Positions 32,055 through 40,704 of a DNA stretch of 64,000 bases are shown in pieces. Numbering within the stretch: position 1 is the stretch's first letter; each line of letters opens with the position of its first letter. The stretch lies in the NCBI GenBank assembly GCA_015067935.1, contig SVLL01000001.1, positions 53,439 through 117,438 on the forward strand, written 5' to 3'. The notes below the pieces were generated by a model. The model did no database searches. It was not told the origin of the DNA and saw only the letters and a program-made list of their open reading frames with translations. A program made the position numbers and the translations under genes. Origin of the DNA: Oscillospiraceae bacterium (GTDB lineage Bacteria; Bacillota; Clostridia; Oscillospirales; Oscillospiraceae).

Positions 32055-32166
32055 AAGGCTCCCCTGTGTAAGGGGAGCTGGCAAAAATCTCTGATTTTTG
32101 CCTGAGGGGTTGTCAATCCCTCCGTCTGCCCTTCGGGCAGCCACCTCCCTTTACACAAGGGAGGCT
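32055..32166. repeat. Palindrome-family-B element
   Basis: aaggctcccctgtgtaaggggagctggcaaaaatctctgatttttgcctgaggggttgtcaatccctccgtctgcccttcgggcagccacctccctttacacaagggaggct. Confidence 0.85.
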
Positions 32167-32207
32167 CGCGCTTTGCGCTCCGAAACACTTCCCCCGGGGA
32201 AGGTACA

Positions 32208-32238
32208 GAAATGCCCCAACCGGGAGGTTGGGGCATTT
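32208..32238 (-). terminator. Intrinsic terminator downstream of rny
   Basis: aatgccccaaccgggaggttggggcatttt. Confidence 0.75.
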
Positions 32239-32241
32239 TGA

Positions 32242-33798
32242 TTACTTTGCGTATTCCACAGCCTTGGTTTCCCGGATGACATTGATCTTGATCTGACCGG
32301 GGTATTCCAGCTCGGCCTCGATCCGCTTTGCCATATCCCGGGCCAGCAGGATCATATTGTCCTCGGTGACCACCTCGGGCTTGACCATGATCCGCACCTC
32401 GCGGCCTGCCTGAATGGCGTAAGCCTTCTCTACGCCGGGATAAGAGCCGGTCAGCTCCTCCAGCTTCTGCAGACGGCGAATGTAGTTTTCCACATTCTCG
32501 CGGCGTGCGCCGGGACGGGCGGCAGACACAGCATCGGCAGCCTGAACCAGCACAGCGATGACGGTCTTGGGCTCCACATCCCCGTGGTGCGCCTCGATGG
32601 CATTGATGACAACGGGATTTTCCTTGTACTTCCGGGCAATGTCCGCACCCAGCTGCACATGGCTGCCCTCTACCTCGTGGTCGATGGACTTGCCCAGGTC
32701 ATGCAGCAGACCTGCACGCTTTGCCAGTGCCACATCCAAACCCAGCTCTGCGGCCATCAGGCCTGCAATGTGGGCGACCTCCATGGAGTGATTCAGCACA
32801 TTCTGACCGTAGGAGGTACGGTATTTCTGGCGACCCAGAATCTTGACCAGCTCAGGGTTGAGGTTATGCACACCGGTTTCGTAGCAGGCGCGCTCGCCCT
32901 CCTCCCGGATGGTGCGATCCACTTCCTTGCGGCTCTTTTCCACCATATCCTCGATACGGGTGGGGTGGATACGGCCGTCGGCAATCAGCTTTTCCAGAGC
33001 CAGACGGGCGATTTCCCGACGGACAGGATCGAAAGAGCTGACGGTGATGGCCTCGGGGGTATCGTCGATAATCAGATCCACGCCAGTGATGGTCTCAAGG
33101 GTGCGGATGTTCCGGCCCTCACGGCCGATGATGCGGCCCTTCATTTCGTCGTTGGGCAGAGCCACAACGGAAACGGTAGCCTCGGCGGCATGGTCGGCGG
33201 CGCAACGCTGAATGGCAATGGAGAGGATCTCCCGGGCCTTTTCGTCGGCCTCGTCCTTGAGCTGCTGCTCGATTTCCTTGATCTTGAGGGCAGTTTCGTG
33301 GCGGACATCCTCCTCCACGCTCTGCAGCAGGGTCTGCTTTGCCTGCTCCTGGGTCAGACCGGAGATAATCTCCAGCGTCTTGACCTGGGAAGCCTTGATG
33401 GCATCCACCTCAGCCTGTGCCTCAGCCACTTTCTGCAGCTTGGCGGCCAGTTCCTCTTCCTTCTTTTCGAAGGCTTCGCTTTTCTTATCAAGGGTAGCTT
33501 CTTTTTGTTCCAGGCGTCGCTCAGTTTTGCTCAGCTCCGCGCGGCGTTCTTTGACTTCTTTTTCGTACTCTGTGCGAGATTTATGGATTTCGTCCTTGGC
33601 TTCCAGAAGCATTTCCTTCTTGCGGCTTTCGCCACTGCGGATGGCTTCGTTGATCAGACGGGTGGCCTCTGCTTCCGCAGAACCGATTTCCCGTTCAGCG
33701 ACCTTTTTGCGGTAAACGATGCCGATTCCGAAGCCGACAGCGATACCGAGAGCGGTACCAACGACGATGAGAATAATTGCAAGATACAATTCCATCAT
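32242..33798 (-). CDS. rny: Ribonuclease Y
   Basis: N-terminal TM, coiled coil, KH ([34 protein letters not shown]), HD domain ([17 protein letters not shown]...[15 protein letters not shown]). Confidence 0.96.
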   Translation of the reverse strand: MMELYLAIILIVVGTALGIAVGFGIGIVYRKKVAEREIGSAEAEATRLINEAIRSGESRKKEMLLEAKDEIHKSRTEYEKEVKERRAELSKTERRLEQKEATLDKKSEAFEKKEEELAAKLQKVAEAQAEVDAIKASQVKTLEIISGLTQEQAKQTLLQSVEEDVRHETALKIKEIEQQLKDEADEKAREILSIAIQRCAADHAAEATVSVVALPNDEMKGRIIGREGRNIRTLETITGVDLIIDDTPEAITVSSFDPVRREIARLALEKLIADGRIHPTRIEDMVEKSRKEVDRTIREEGERACYETGVHNLNPELVKILGRQKYRTSYGQNVLNHSMEVAHIAGLMAAELGLDVALAKRAGLLHDLGKSIDHEVEGSHVQLGADIARKYKENPVVINAIEAHHGDVEPKTVIAVLVQAADAVSAARPGARRENVENYIRRLQKLEELTGSYPGVEKAYAIQAGREVRIMVKPEVVTEDNMILLARDMAKRIEAELEYPGQIKINVIRETKAVEYAK

Positions 33799-34218
33799 CT
33801 CTATGCGCACCTCCTTTACTGAAATGGCATGGCCATAAGGGGGTGGGCGCAATGGTCCCATGTGAAATTTGTATGAAATTGACAATTGACAGTTGACAAT
33901 TGAAAATGTCTGTAAGGTATCCGTTTTTCCAAAAACGGGAATGTAACTTCCGGGGGAAAACAGGGTCTGCAGACGATAACAAATAACGCCATGAGGCGCA
34001 AAAACGCTTAACCCGGCCTATGCCGGTTATGAATGAAACGCCGGATTTACCCAGCGTACACTATACCGTGTATCATTGTACTCGCGAAAAGCACAGTTGT
34101 CAAGCATTTTTCCACAGCTTGGCGGGAAATGTTGACTTTTTTTCTTCCCCGTGATAGAATACAGCAGGCGAAAATTGACAATTATCAATTGTCCATTGTC
34201 AATTGTCCATTCATATAT

Positions 34219-34301
34219 GCGGATGTGGTGGAATTGGTAGACTCATTGGATTTAGGTTCCAACGCGCGAGCGTGCAGGTTCGAGTCCTGTCATCCGCACC
34301 A
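34219..34301 (+). tRNA. tRNA-Leu (anticodon UAG)
   Basis: GCGGATGTGGTGGAATTGGTAGACTCATTGGATTTAGGTTCCAACGCGCGAGCGTGCAGGTTCGAGTCCTGTCATCCGCACCA; acceptor stem GCGGATG/CATCCGC, anticodon loop TTTAGGT, encoded CCA. Confidence 0.95.
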
Positions 34302-34476
34302 AAAAAGCACGATGGTTTTGATACGAAACTATCGTGCTTTTTCTATGTCTGTAAACCCATGCACCACAAGGGCTTTCCGCATTTGTCAGAAAGACTAGTT
34401 TCATTGCACCAAAATTAATTGCGCCAAAGTTCGAGTAAGAGGACTCGAACCCACCCATTTTTGCGTTAATCTAAAA

Positions 34477-34585
34477 TCACAATGAAATTTTTTCTGTTAG
34501 TTTAGTTTCATTGTGATTGGGAAAGTTTCATCGTGGCTGGAATAGTTTCATTGTCTAAAGATAAGTTTCATGGTGAGAGATTTTC
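34477..34585. repeat. Direct repeats AGTTTCAT(T/C/G)GT at exact 20-bp spacing plus one upstream inverted copy
   Basis: agtttca at 34504, 34524, 34544, 34564; inverted atcacaatgaaa at 34477-34488. Confidence 0.85.
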
Positions 34586-34628
34586 TCTTTAGAATCTGCA
34601 AAATTCGGGCATTATCGTTTCCATGTTA

Positions 34629-34656
34629 TTGACAACTTATTGTTTTCTGATATAAT
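34629..34656 (+). promoter_or_regulatory. Sigma-A-type promoter for RiPP precursor
   Basis: TTGACA (34629-34634), 16-nt spacer, TATAAT (34651-34656). Confidence 0.7.
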
Positions 34657-34744
34657 TATATTGTATTATTGTATCAAAAACGATTCCGATATCCCTTTTA
34701 TTTTTAATACACCATACAACAAAAGATTGAGAGGAGATACAATT

Positions 34745-34942
34745 ATGTTATTGTCTGACCAATTGATGTCATTACTCGAAAAACTTATGCCTAAAAAAGC
34801 TTACGCCGTCGAGGGCGATGTCTTGTTTGCAAGCGGTTGCACCTGCTTCGGAGGATGCGGATCCGATTGTACTGGCGATTGCTCTAGCAGTTGTTCTGGA
34901 TATTGCTATAGAAGTTGCGACCACACCAGTATCAGCCATTAA
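34745..34942 (+). CDS. Cys-rich RiPP precursor peptide with C-x3 repeats
   Basis: 65 aa MLLSDQLMSLLEKLMPKKAYAVEGDVLFASGCTCFGGCGSDCTGDCSSSCSGYCYRSCDHTSISH; core C-FGG-C-GSD-C-TGD-C-SSS-C-SGY-C-YRS-C; RBS gagagga; radical SAM gene 11 nt downstream. Confidence 0.88.
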   Translation: MLLSDQLMSLLEKLMPKKAYAVEGDVLFASGCTCFGGCGSDCTGDCSSSCSGYCYRSCDHTSISH

Positions 34943-34953
34943 GAAGGTGAACT

Positions 34954-36099
34954 ATGGCTGAGAAAATTCGCTTTTCTCCATCTATATGTTTAACTCACGA
35001 TTGCAATCTTAGTTGTATATATTGCTATCAAAGCCATTGTGTAGGCAATGTGATGAGTTTTGATACAGCTAAGCGATGCATTGACACAATATTCTCGTCA
35101 ATTCCGGTTGAATGTAGTGGTGTAGAAATTGGCTTTATTGGCGGAGAACCACTCTTAGAATTCGAGTTAATTAAACAAATAGTAGACTATGTCGCTTCTA
35201 AAAATTTCCCAGATGAGTATATATTCTTTGCGTCAACAAACGGAACTCTGTTAACCGAGGAAATGAAGTCCTGGTTCAAAGAGCATAAAGATAGGTTTGT
35301 TTTAGGGCTCAGTCTTGATGGAACACCAGAAACCCACAACTACAATCGTTGTGATTCTTATGGAAGCATAGATTTTGATTTTTTTATCAATACTTGGCCG
35401 AATCAAGGGGTCAAGATGACCTTATCAGAACATTCATTAGCTAATTTAGCTGCAAACATTAAACACATTCACTCTTTAGGATTCAAGCAAATTAGCGGAG
35501 TAAACTTATTCGAAGGAACATTTGATTGGGGCCAAGAGCGTTTCATTGATATGCTATTGCCGCAACTGACTGAATTGGTGGAATTTTATGTAGAAAATGA
35601 CGATCTGACCATCAACCAAATGTTGGATAGGCGCTTGATCCTCTGTGAAGAAAAACCTCGAAAAAAGAGGAAGTGGTGTGGTATCGGAACGGGAACACTG
35701 TTTTTTGACACCGATGGTTCGATTATGCCCTGTGCTTTCTGTACTCCTATGACATTTGATGTTTCTACTATCAGTCGAATTCGGCAGACTGACTTTTCTG
35801 TCGATAACGATTTCATCGATGATGAGTGCTTTAATGAATGCTATATGTACCCGATATGCCCATACTGTGCAGGTGCAAACTATTTGACTGAGGGTACTTT
35901 CAAGACGAGGTCAAAGAAAAAATGCAAAATCCAAAAGCTAATCACGCTTTATTCTGCAGAATTGCAAGCACGTAGGATGGTTAAAAATCCAGATAGATTT
36001 AGTGATGCTGAAAAGTACAATTTGATTAATGCAATCAAGAAGATCCGTAAACATTATTTACCTGAGTTCGTTGATATTATCGAAAAAGCATCACAGTAA
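34954..36099 (+). CDS. Radical SAM/SPASM peptide maturase
   Basis: CNLSCIYCYQ (CxxxCxxC), GGEPLLE, NGTLL; C-terminal Cys-rich SPASM-like region C..GTLFFDTDGSIMPCAFC...C...C...CPYC. Confidence 0.93.
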   Translation: MAEKIRFSPSICLTHDCNLSCIYCYQSHCVGNVMSFDTAKRCIDTIFSSIPVECSGVEIGFIGGEPLLEFELIKQIVDYVASKNFPDEYIFFASTNGTLLTEEMKSWFKEHKDRFVLGLSLDGTPETHNYNRCDSYGSIDFDFFINTWPNQGVKMTLSEHSLANLAANIKHIHSLGFKQISGVNLFEGTFDWGQERFIDMLLPQLTELVEFYVENDDLTINQMLDRRLILCEEKPRKKRKWCGIGTGTLFFDTDGSIMPCAFCTPMTFDVSTISRIRQTDFSVDNDFIDDECFNECYMYPICPYCAGANYLTEGTFKTRSKKKCKIQKLITLYSAELQARRMVKNPDRFSDAEKYNLINAIKKIRKHYLPEFVDIIEKASQ

Positions 36100-36125
36100 C
36101 CTCACTCTTCAACAAGGCAATCCCA

Positions 36126-36545
36126 ATGACAAGGAAAATTGATATGATAGTGAGTAGAACAGAGATCGCTATTAAAATTTGCTACTGTGTATACTCGGAA
36201 ACTTGCATAACTACTCAAGAAATATCATATCGTCTGCACCATTCAGATGAATATAAAAATGGCCTTTATTTTGTTTTTGATGATTCTAACCATGTAATTT
36301 ATATTGGGAAAGTCGGTCCTAGTAAAACAGCAAGTCTATATATGCGTTGTATTGGTAACGGGAAGAACGCTCACTCAAAAGAAACATGGTACACACAATA
36401 TGCGAGATATATTAAGTTCCACAAGTTCCCAAATTATTCTGACGAGCAATTGTTGCTTGCAGAGAGAATTGCTATTTTATACGAAAGACCCATCTTTAAC
36501 GATCAGCACACTGATATCGATACCCTCAAGAAATATGTATGGTAA
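36126..36545 (+). CDS. GIY-YIG-like protein in RiPP island
   Basis: GLYFVFDDSNHVIYIGKVGPSKTASLYMRCIGNGKNAHSKETWYTQYARYIKF...ERIAILYERPIFN; GLY...YIG spacing and following R. Confidence 0.6.
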   Translation: MTRKIDMIVSRTEIAIKICYCVYSETCITTQEISYRLHHSDEYKNGLYFVFDDSNHVIYIGKVGPSKTASLYMRCIGNGKNAHSKETWYTQYARYIKFHKFPNYSDEQLLLAERIAILYERPIFNDQHTDIDTLKKYVW

Positions 36546-36642
36546 CATTCAAATGACAGGTATCGGTAAAAAGGTTTCATTTTTGAGTGAAACCTTTTGA
36601 AACCATATGAAACCGTATCATTATTGTCAAAACACTTCATTA

Positions 36643-36676
36643 AAAGAGCCATCCCTAACGGGGTGGCTCTTTTAAT
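36643..36676. terminator. Hairpin terminator
   Basis: aaaagagccatccctaacggggtggctctttta. Confidence 0.65.
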
Positions 36677-36814
36677 ATTGTCAGATAGCAGACGGGCTCG
36701 AACCCATCTGAATGCAACGCGGATGAGCGTTGCCGCCGAGGACTTGCCGCGGCGATCATTTATTTTGCTCCCCGGGAGTAAAATGCAAATCGAGTCCTGT
36801 CATCCGCACCATTA

Positions 36815-36852
36815 AACAGACTATCCCGAAAGGGATAGTCCGTTTAATATTT
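36815..36852. terminator. Hairpin terminator next to the tRNA fragment
   Basis: aaacagactatcccgaaagggatagtccgttta. Confidence 0.6.
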
Positions 36853-36894
36853 GCGGTGGAGCATACGGATAGGTGCAACAAAAGTCCCTTTTCC

Positions 36895-37437
36895 TTACTT
36901 CAGCTGCCATTCTAAGTTTACGCCCAGCTTGTTTTCACAGTAATTCTGCAGCCGTTCCGCTTCCGCAACCGTGAAATTGGGAGCGACCACATAGGTCAGG
37001 TCCACACCGTCGCCGAAGGCCGACCGACGGTCCTCCGTCTGGGAGCGGATATTTTGTATCAGCGAGTCAATGTCGTGGTAACACTTATCTTCCCGGATGT
37101 GAATGCCCTCGACATCCTCCATAAACAGGTCCGGTCTTTGCGCGCCGGGAACATTGCGGCTGCAATCGATCCAATCTCCGTATTCGTCCTGCAGGGCAAG
37201 ACCGGTTTCCTCATCGATCTCAAAGGACCGCTGGGTGTCAAATTCCGGGTGGCGGTAGCTGTCCACGAGCTCTACCTCCATCCAGTTGCGCTCGGTGGCG
37301 GATTTTTCCAGAGCCTCCGTCAGCCCTTCATCCGGCATCTCCGCCGTTTCCTCTTCCCATTCGGTCAGCTCGGAAAGCTCTTCTTCGTCCACATCGTCGA
37401 TGTAATCCTCAAAGTCGATGTAATCCTCAAATTCCAT
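36895..37437 (-). CDS. Acidic protein of unknown function
   Basis: 180 aa MEFEDYIDFEDYIDDVDEEELSELTEWEEETAEMPDE...; start codon overlaps the HerA stop by 1 nt (catta at 37435-37439). Confidence 0.8.
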   Translation of the reverse strand: MEFEDYIDFEDYIDDVDEEELSELTEWEEETAEMPDEGLTEALEKSATERNWMEVELVDSYRHPEFDTQRSFEIDEETGLALQDEYGDWIDCSRNVPGAQRPDLFMEDVEGIHIREDKCYHDIDSLIQNIRSQTEDRRSAFGDGVDLTYVVAPNFTVAEAERLQNYCENKLGVNLEWQLK

Positions 37438-39776
37438 TACGCTTCTCCTTTCGTATGTTTCCAAAGGCGGTTGGCGGCGTTCAGGGTGTTTTCCGTGTGC
37501 AGCTTGTGGGTATGGACTCTGTTGAAATCCCGGATGAACTGGACGAGGGCGCAATTGCTTTCTACGATGCTGCCCGTCCAAGCACCCATACAGAGCTGCT
37601 CCATAATGCCGTTTACCTGCCTGGAACGCTGCTTTTCCTCCTTCATGGCCATCGCTGCCTGCAGGGGCTCTGTCCATTTCCGGGTCAGCTCCGCAGCACG
37701 CTGCCGGGCGGCTGTCTTTTGCTTGTAGCTGCACTGCCCCCGGGCAGGACACATACTGCATTCGTGGAAGGTTGCCACGGAAAGCTCGGGATGGGCCTGC
37801 AGATAGCTGTTCTTGTGGGGATACGGCTTGTCCAGCTCAAAGCAATCGATCAAATTGGGGGTCTGGAAATACTGGGCGCAGGGCATCCCTTCGGTGATGT
37901 AGCAGCCTGCACCCGTTTCGCACAGATACAGATGCTGCAGTGCCTGCTCATCCGCCCGCAGGGAATCCATATAGGACCGGATGCCGCTGTCCGGAGAGCC
38001 GCCCAGAAAAATCTTGGTGGCGCAGGTGTTTGTGATAATGGAAGGGATGTTGTCTGCGCTCTGGTCCGCTATCAGGACGCCCACACCTTGCGAGCGCAGC
38101 TCAAGAAGCATATTGGCAAAATCAACGGAAAACGGGAAAGATTTACCCTGTGCGTCCTGCGCACTCTGCAGGAGATTGTGACTCTCGTCAAGGATGATCA
38201 TCAGCTTCAGGGGCTTATCCGCACAGTGCGTACCCCGCAGGCGCAGGTATGCGCTGATGCTCACTAGCAGCATACTGGCAAAAAGCTGTTTGGCCTGCGT
38301 GGTGGTAAGGCAGTTCAGCTGCAGCACATTCGACCCGGACAGCAGTTCGGTGACAGGAACGGAGTTGACCGAGTCAAACACATCCCGGTCCTGATTAAAC
38401 AGTGCCTTCAGCCGGACGATACCGGCGGTTTTTACATCCTGATTGGTGCGCTGGGAATAGCCGTCTTCCGAAAGCAGACGGACAAACTCTTCCATATATT
38501 CGTGCATACCGAAGGGCGTTCCGTCGTCCCAAGCAGAATCCTCGCTGTAGCCGTGGGCGGCAAAGCAGCGGTTCAGGGTGTCGGAGAACAGTTCTTCCAG
38601 AGGACCGTCAAGCTTGAAGCAGATTCGCAGCTGCTGGAGCATGGCTGCCCGATACTCCCGCAAGGTCACCCCGGGCGGCAGACAGAAGGGATTCAGCACA
38701 AACTCCTGCCCTTTGGGCCGCCAGCACCGCAGATCGGGTATTACCTTTCCCAGATGGTGCTGCTCTTCCTTGGCAGACTCAATCAAAAGTATCGGAATAT
38801 CTTTCTTATACAGCTGTGTCGCGACAGAGAAAAGCATATTACCCTTGCCTGTACCTATGGGGCCAAAGAGTCCAATATGCTTGCGCATCTGCTTCAGGGC
38901 CAGCATCACCGGCGTTCCGTCCTGCCGGCTGCCCAAGCGGATGGAGGGCACCTTTTCCGGCTCCTGCAGAAGCGGAATGTCGAAAAGGGTATCCTTGTTG
39001 TACTCCAGGCCGTAGCGGCCGGCGGAGGCAGACAGTGAGGAAAGCACCTGCAGCTCCTCCGGCAGGAAGGTGCTTCCCAACAATTTGAGGGGCGCAGGCA
39101 AAACCGGGTGATTTGCCGCGAAAAGCAGGTTCTTGCTTACGGTCTGCTTGGGGATCTTCAGCTCCTGAAGACCGCTGAAGTTGTAGCGCAGTTCCGAGCA
39201 GAGCAGCTCCCCTTGCTCTTCCTGACCGTAGATGCAGCCGACCCCCTCAAAAAGATCTCCGCTGCGCAGCAGCTTGCCGCAGATGCTGTCCGGCTCAGCG
39301 GATGCATTGTGCAAGGCGGTAACCGTACCGCTGTCCAAGGGCTTGCTGCGGCGGAAGAAAAAGGCAATGCCGCTTCCTTCCCGGCAGTGGGACAGCGCGG
39401 TGAACAGCGCGCCTGCCCGGGTGGGATCGACAGAAACCTGCGCAGGCAGGAACACCTGCGTGGGATTCTGTCCGGGCTTGAGGATGTAACGGCTTTCTAC
39501 GCTGCGCAGCAGCAGACGGCTTGCTCCGTCATTTTGGGGCAGACGCTCTGCCGTCTGAAAGCCGTAGCCGTTCGCACCCAGCAGGAGCAGCAGCTGCGCC
39601 TGACGCTGCGGCGTTTCCGTGCCGATATAACATTCCACCCGCTTCGCGCCCCGGTGGAGCCGAAGCTCCACCGTTTCCTCACAGGAGAAGATCCGCGCCG
39701 CCAGATCTGCGGCAGGATAGATCTCGTGCTGTCCGCTGCGGAGGATGGGTACCCGAAGAATCTGCGTATAGATCAT
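37437..39776 (-). CDS. HerA/VirB4-like P-loop ATPase with Cys cluster near C-terminus
   Basis: 779 aa; Walker A IGLFGPIGTGKGNMLFSVA, Walker B LKLMIILDESHNLLQ, LIADQSADNIPSIITNTCATKIFLG; HECSMCPARGQCSYKQ. Confidence 0.85.
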   Translation of the reverse strand: MIYTQILRVPILRSGQHEIYPAADLAARIFSCEETVELRLHRGAKRVECYIGTETPQRQAQLLLLLGANGYGFQTAERLPQNDGASRLLLRSVESRYILKPGQNPTQVFLPAQVSVDPTRAGALFTALSHCREGSGIAFFFRRSKPLDSGTVTALHNASAEPDSICGKLLRSGDLFEGVGCIYGQEEQGELLCSELRYNFSGLQELKIPKQTVSKNLLFAANHPVLPAPLKLLGSTFLPEELQVLSSLSASAGRYGLEYNKDTLFDIPLLQEPEKVPSIRLGSRQDGTPVMLALKQMRKHIGLFGPIGTGKGNMLFSVATQLYKKDIPILLIESAKEEQHHLGKVIPDLRCWRPKGQEFVLNPFCLPPGVTLREYRAAMLQQLRICFKLDGPLEELFSDTLNRCFAAHGYSEDSAWDDGTPFGMHEYMEEFVRLLSEDGYSQRTNQDVKTAGIVRLKALFNQDRDVFDSVNSVPVTELLSGSNVLQLNCLTTTQAKQLFASMLLVSISAYLRLRGTHCADKPLKLMIILDESHNLLQSAQDAQGKSFPFSVDFANMLLELRSQGVGVLIADQSADNIPSIITNTCATKIFLGGSPDSGIRSYMDSLRADEQALQHLYLCETGAGCYITEGMPCAQYFQTPNLIDCFELDKPYPHKNSYLQAHPELSVATFHECSMCPARGQCSYKQKTAARQRAAELTRKWTEPLQAAMAMKEEKQRSRQVNGIMEQLCMGAWTGSIVESNCALVQFIRDFNRVHTHKLHTENTLNAANRLWKHTKGEA

Positions 39777-39777
39777 A

Positions 39778-40704
39778 TTAAGGACCTCCCAGATAGCCCA
39801 GCCGCTGGCAGTGCTGGAAAATGGTTGCCGGGGAATGGAGCTGGCACAGATTCTTCAGCTCTGTGCAGATTCCCAGCAGCTTGGTGTGGTCATCGTTGGG
39901 ATGGGTCTGCACATAGCTGACGATCAGCTGCACCATCTCACCGGGAATGGGACTCTTGCCGTAGGTCTCCAGCAATACGCCCATGATCTTTTCCCGCATC
40001 TGCTTGCGCTCCAGATACAGCGTGTTGCTCTTCTGGACGACCTCTTCCATATTCGCGATCTCCAGCTGCACCTTGCAGTCGGTGATGCGCATCCAATCCA
40101 GCTGCTTCTGGGTCTGCCGGGCGATCTCCTTACCGAGTTCAAGGGCAATGGTATCCACCATACCCAGCGCATCGTGGGGGTCAGCCTGACGGAGCGCGCT
40201 GCTGACCGTAGTGGGATAATTGTCCAGCAGACACTCCTCCAGCGCGGCGGAAATGGTTGCCTCGGGGGACTGCATACCGGTCTGCAGGTAATCCTTTACC
40301 AGCGCGCAGGGGTCGGTAATGCAGGCACTGGCACGCACAGTGCCGGTGAGGGTGATGCAGGCCTTCTGACCGTCATCAAATACTACGGGGATCGCCTTCC
40401 GGTTTGCGAGGGAAATGCTGCCGATGGGGAACACCTCCCGGTCCACAACGATGGCATAGGCCTCGTGGGGATTGGGGGAGAGCCGTTCCAGACCACGGAT
40501 GGGGGTCTCCATCCGGCTGCCGTTTTGGAAGGGGGTCTCGTTGAGCTTTCCGTCGATGACAGTGAAGATATCCTTGCGAAGGGTGCCGCCGGGACAGTTG
40601 AAGAACAAACGGCGTCCGTCGCCGGCCAGCTCAAAGGGAATCACGGAGAGCGGACCGCTGCAGTTCAAATAAGCATCGGTATAGGTCAAAGGCATATCAG
40701 CCAC
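39778..40704 (-). CDS. Possible SPFH/virion-core-like domain protein
   Basis: 308 aa; VVDREVFPIGSISLANRKAIPVVFDDGQKACITLTGTVRASACITDPCALVKDYL...; pattern resembles SPFH domains. Sandwiched in the operon. Confidence 0.55.
   Translation of the reverse strand: MADMPLTYTDAYLNCSGPLSVIPFELAGDGRRLFFNCPGGTLRKDIFTVIDGKLNETPFQNGSRMETPIRGLERLSPNPHEAYAIVVDREVFPIGSISLANRKAIPVVFDDGQKACITLTGTVRASACITDPCALVKDYLQTGMQSPEATISAALEECLLDNYPTTVSSALRQADPHDALGMVDTIALELGKEIARQTQKQLDWMRITDCKVQLEIANMEEVVQKSNTLYLERKQMREKIMGVLLETYGKSPIPGEMVQLIVSYVQTHPNDDHTKLLGICTELKNLCQLHSPATIFQHCQRLGYLGGP

Larger units (their letters stand above)
34281..36811. mobile_element. tRNA-Leu-associated ~2.5 kb island carrying a RiPP cluster, flanked by 21-bp direct repeats
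   Basis: CGAGTCCTGTCATCCGCACCA at 34281-34301 (in tRNA) and 36791-36811; interior visibly AT-rich versus flanks; no integrase seen inside. Confidence 0.75.

Noticed and set aside
34504-34580. Possible CRISPR array from the 20-bp period repeats
   Set aside because: Repeat core is only ~8-11 bp, spacing too short, spacers not unique length of 30-40 bp, no cas genes.
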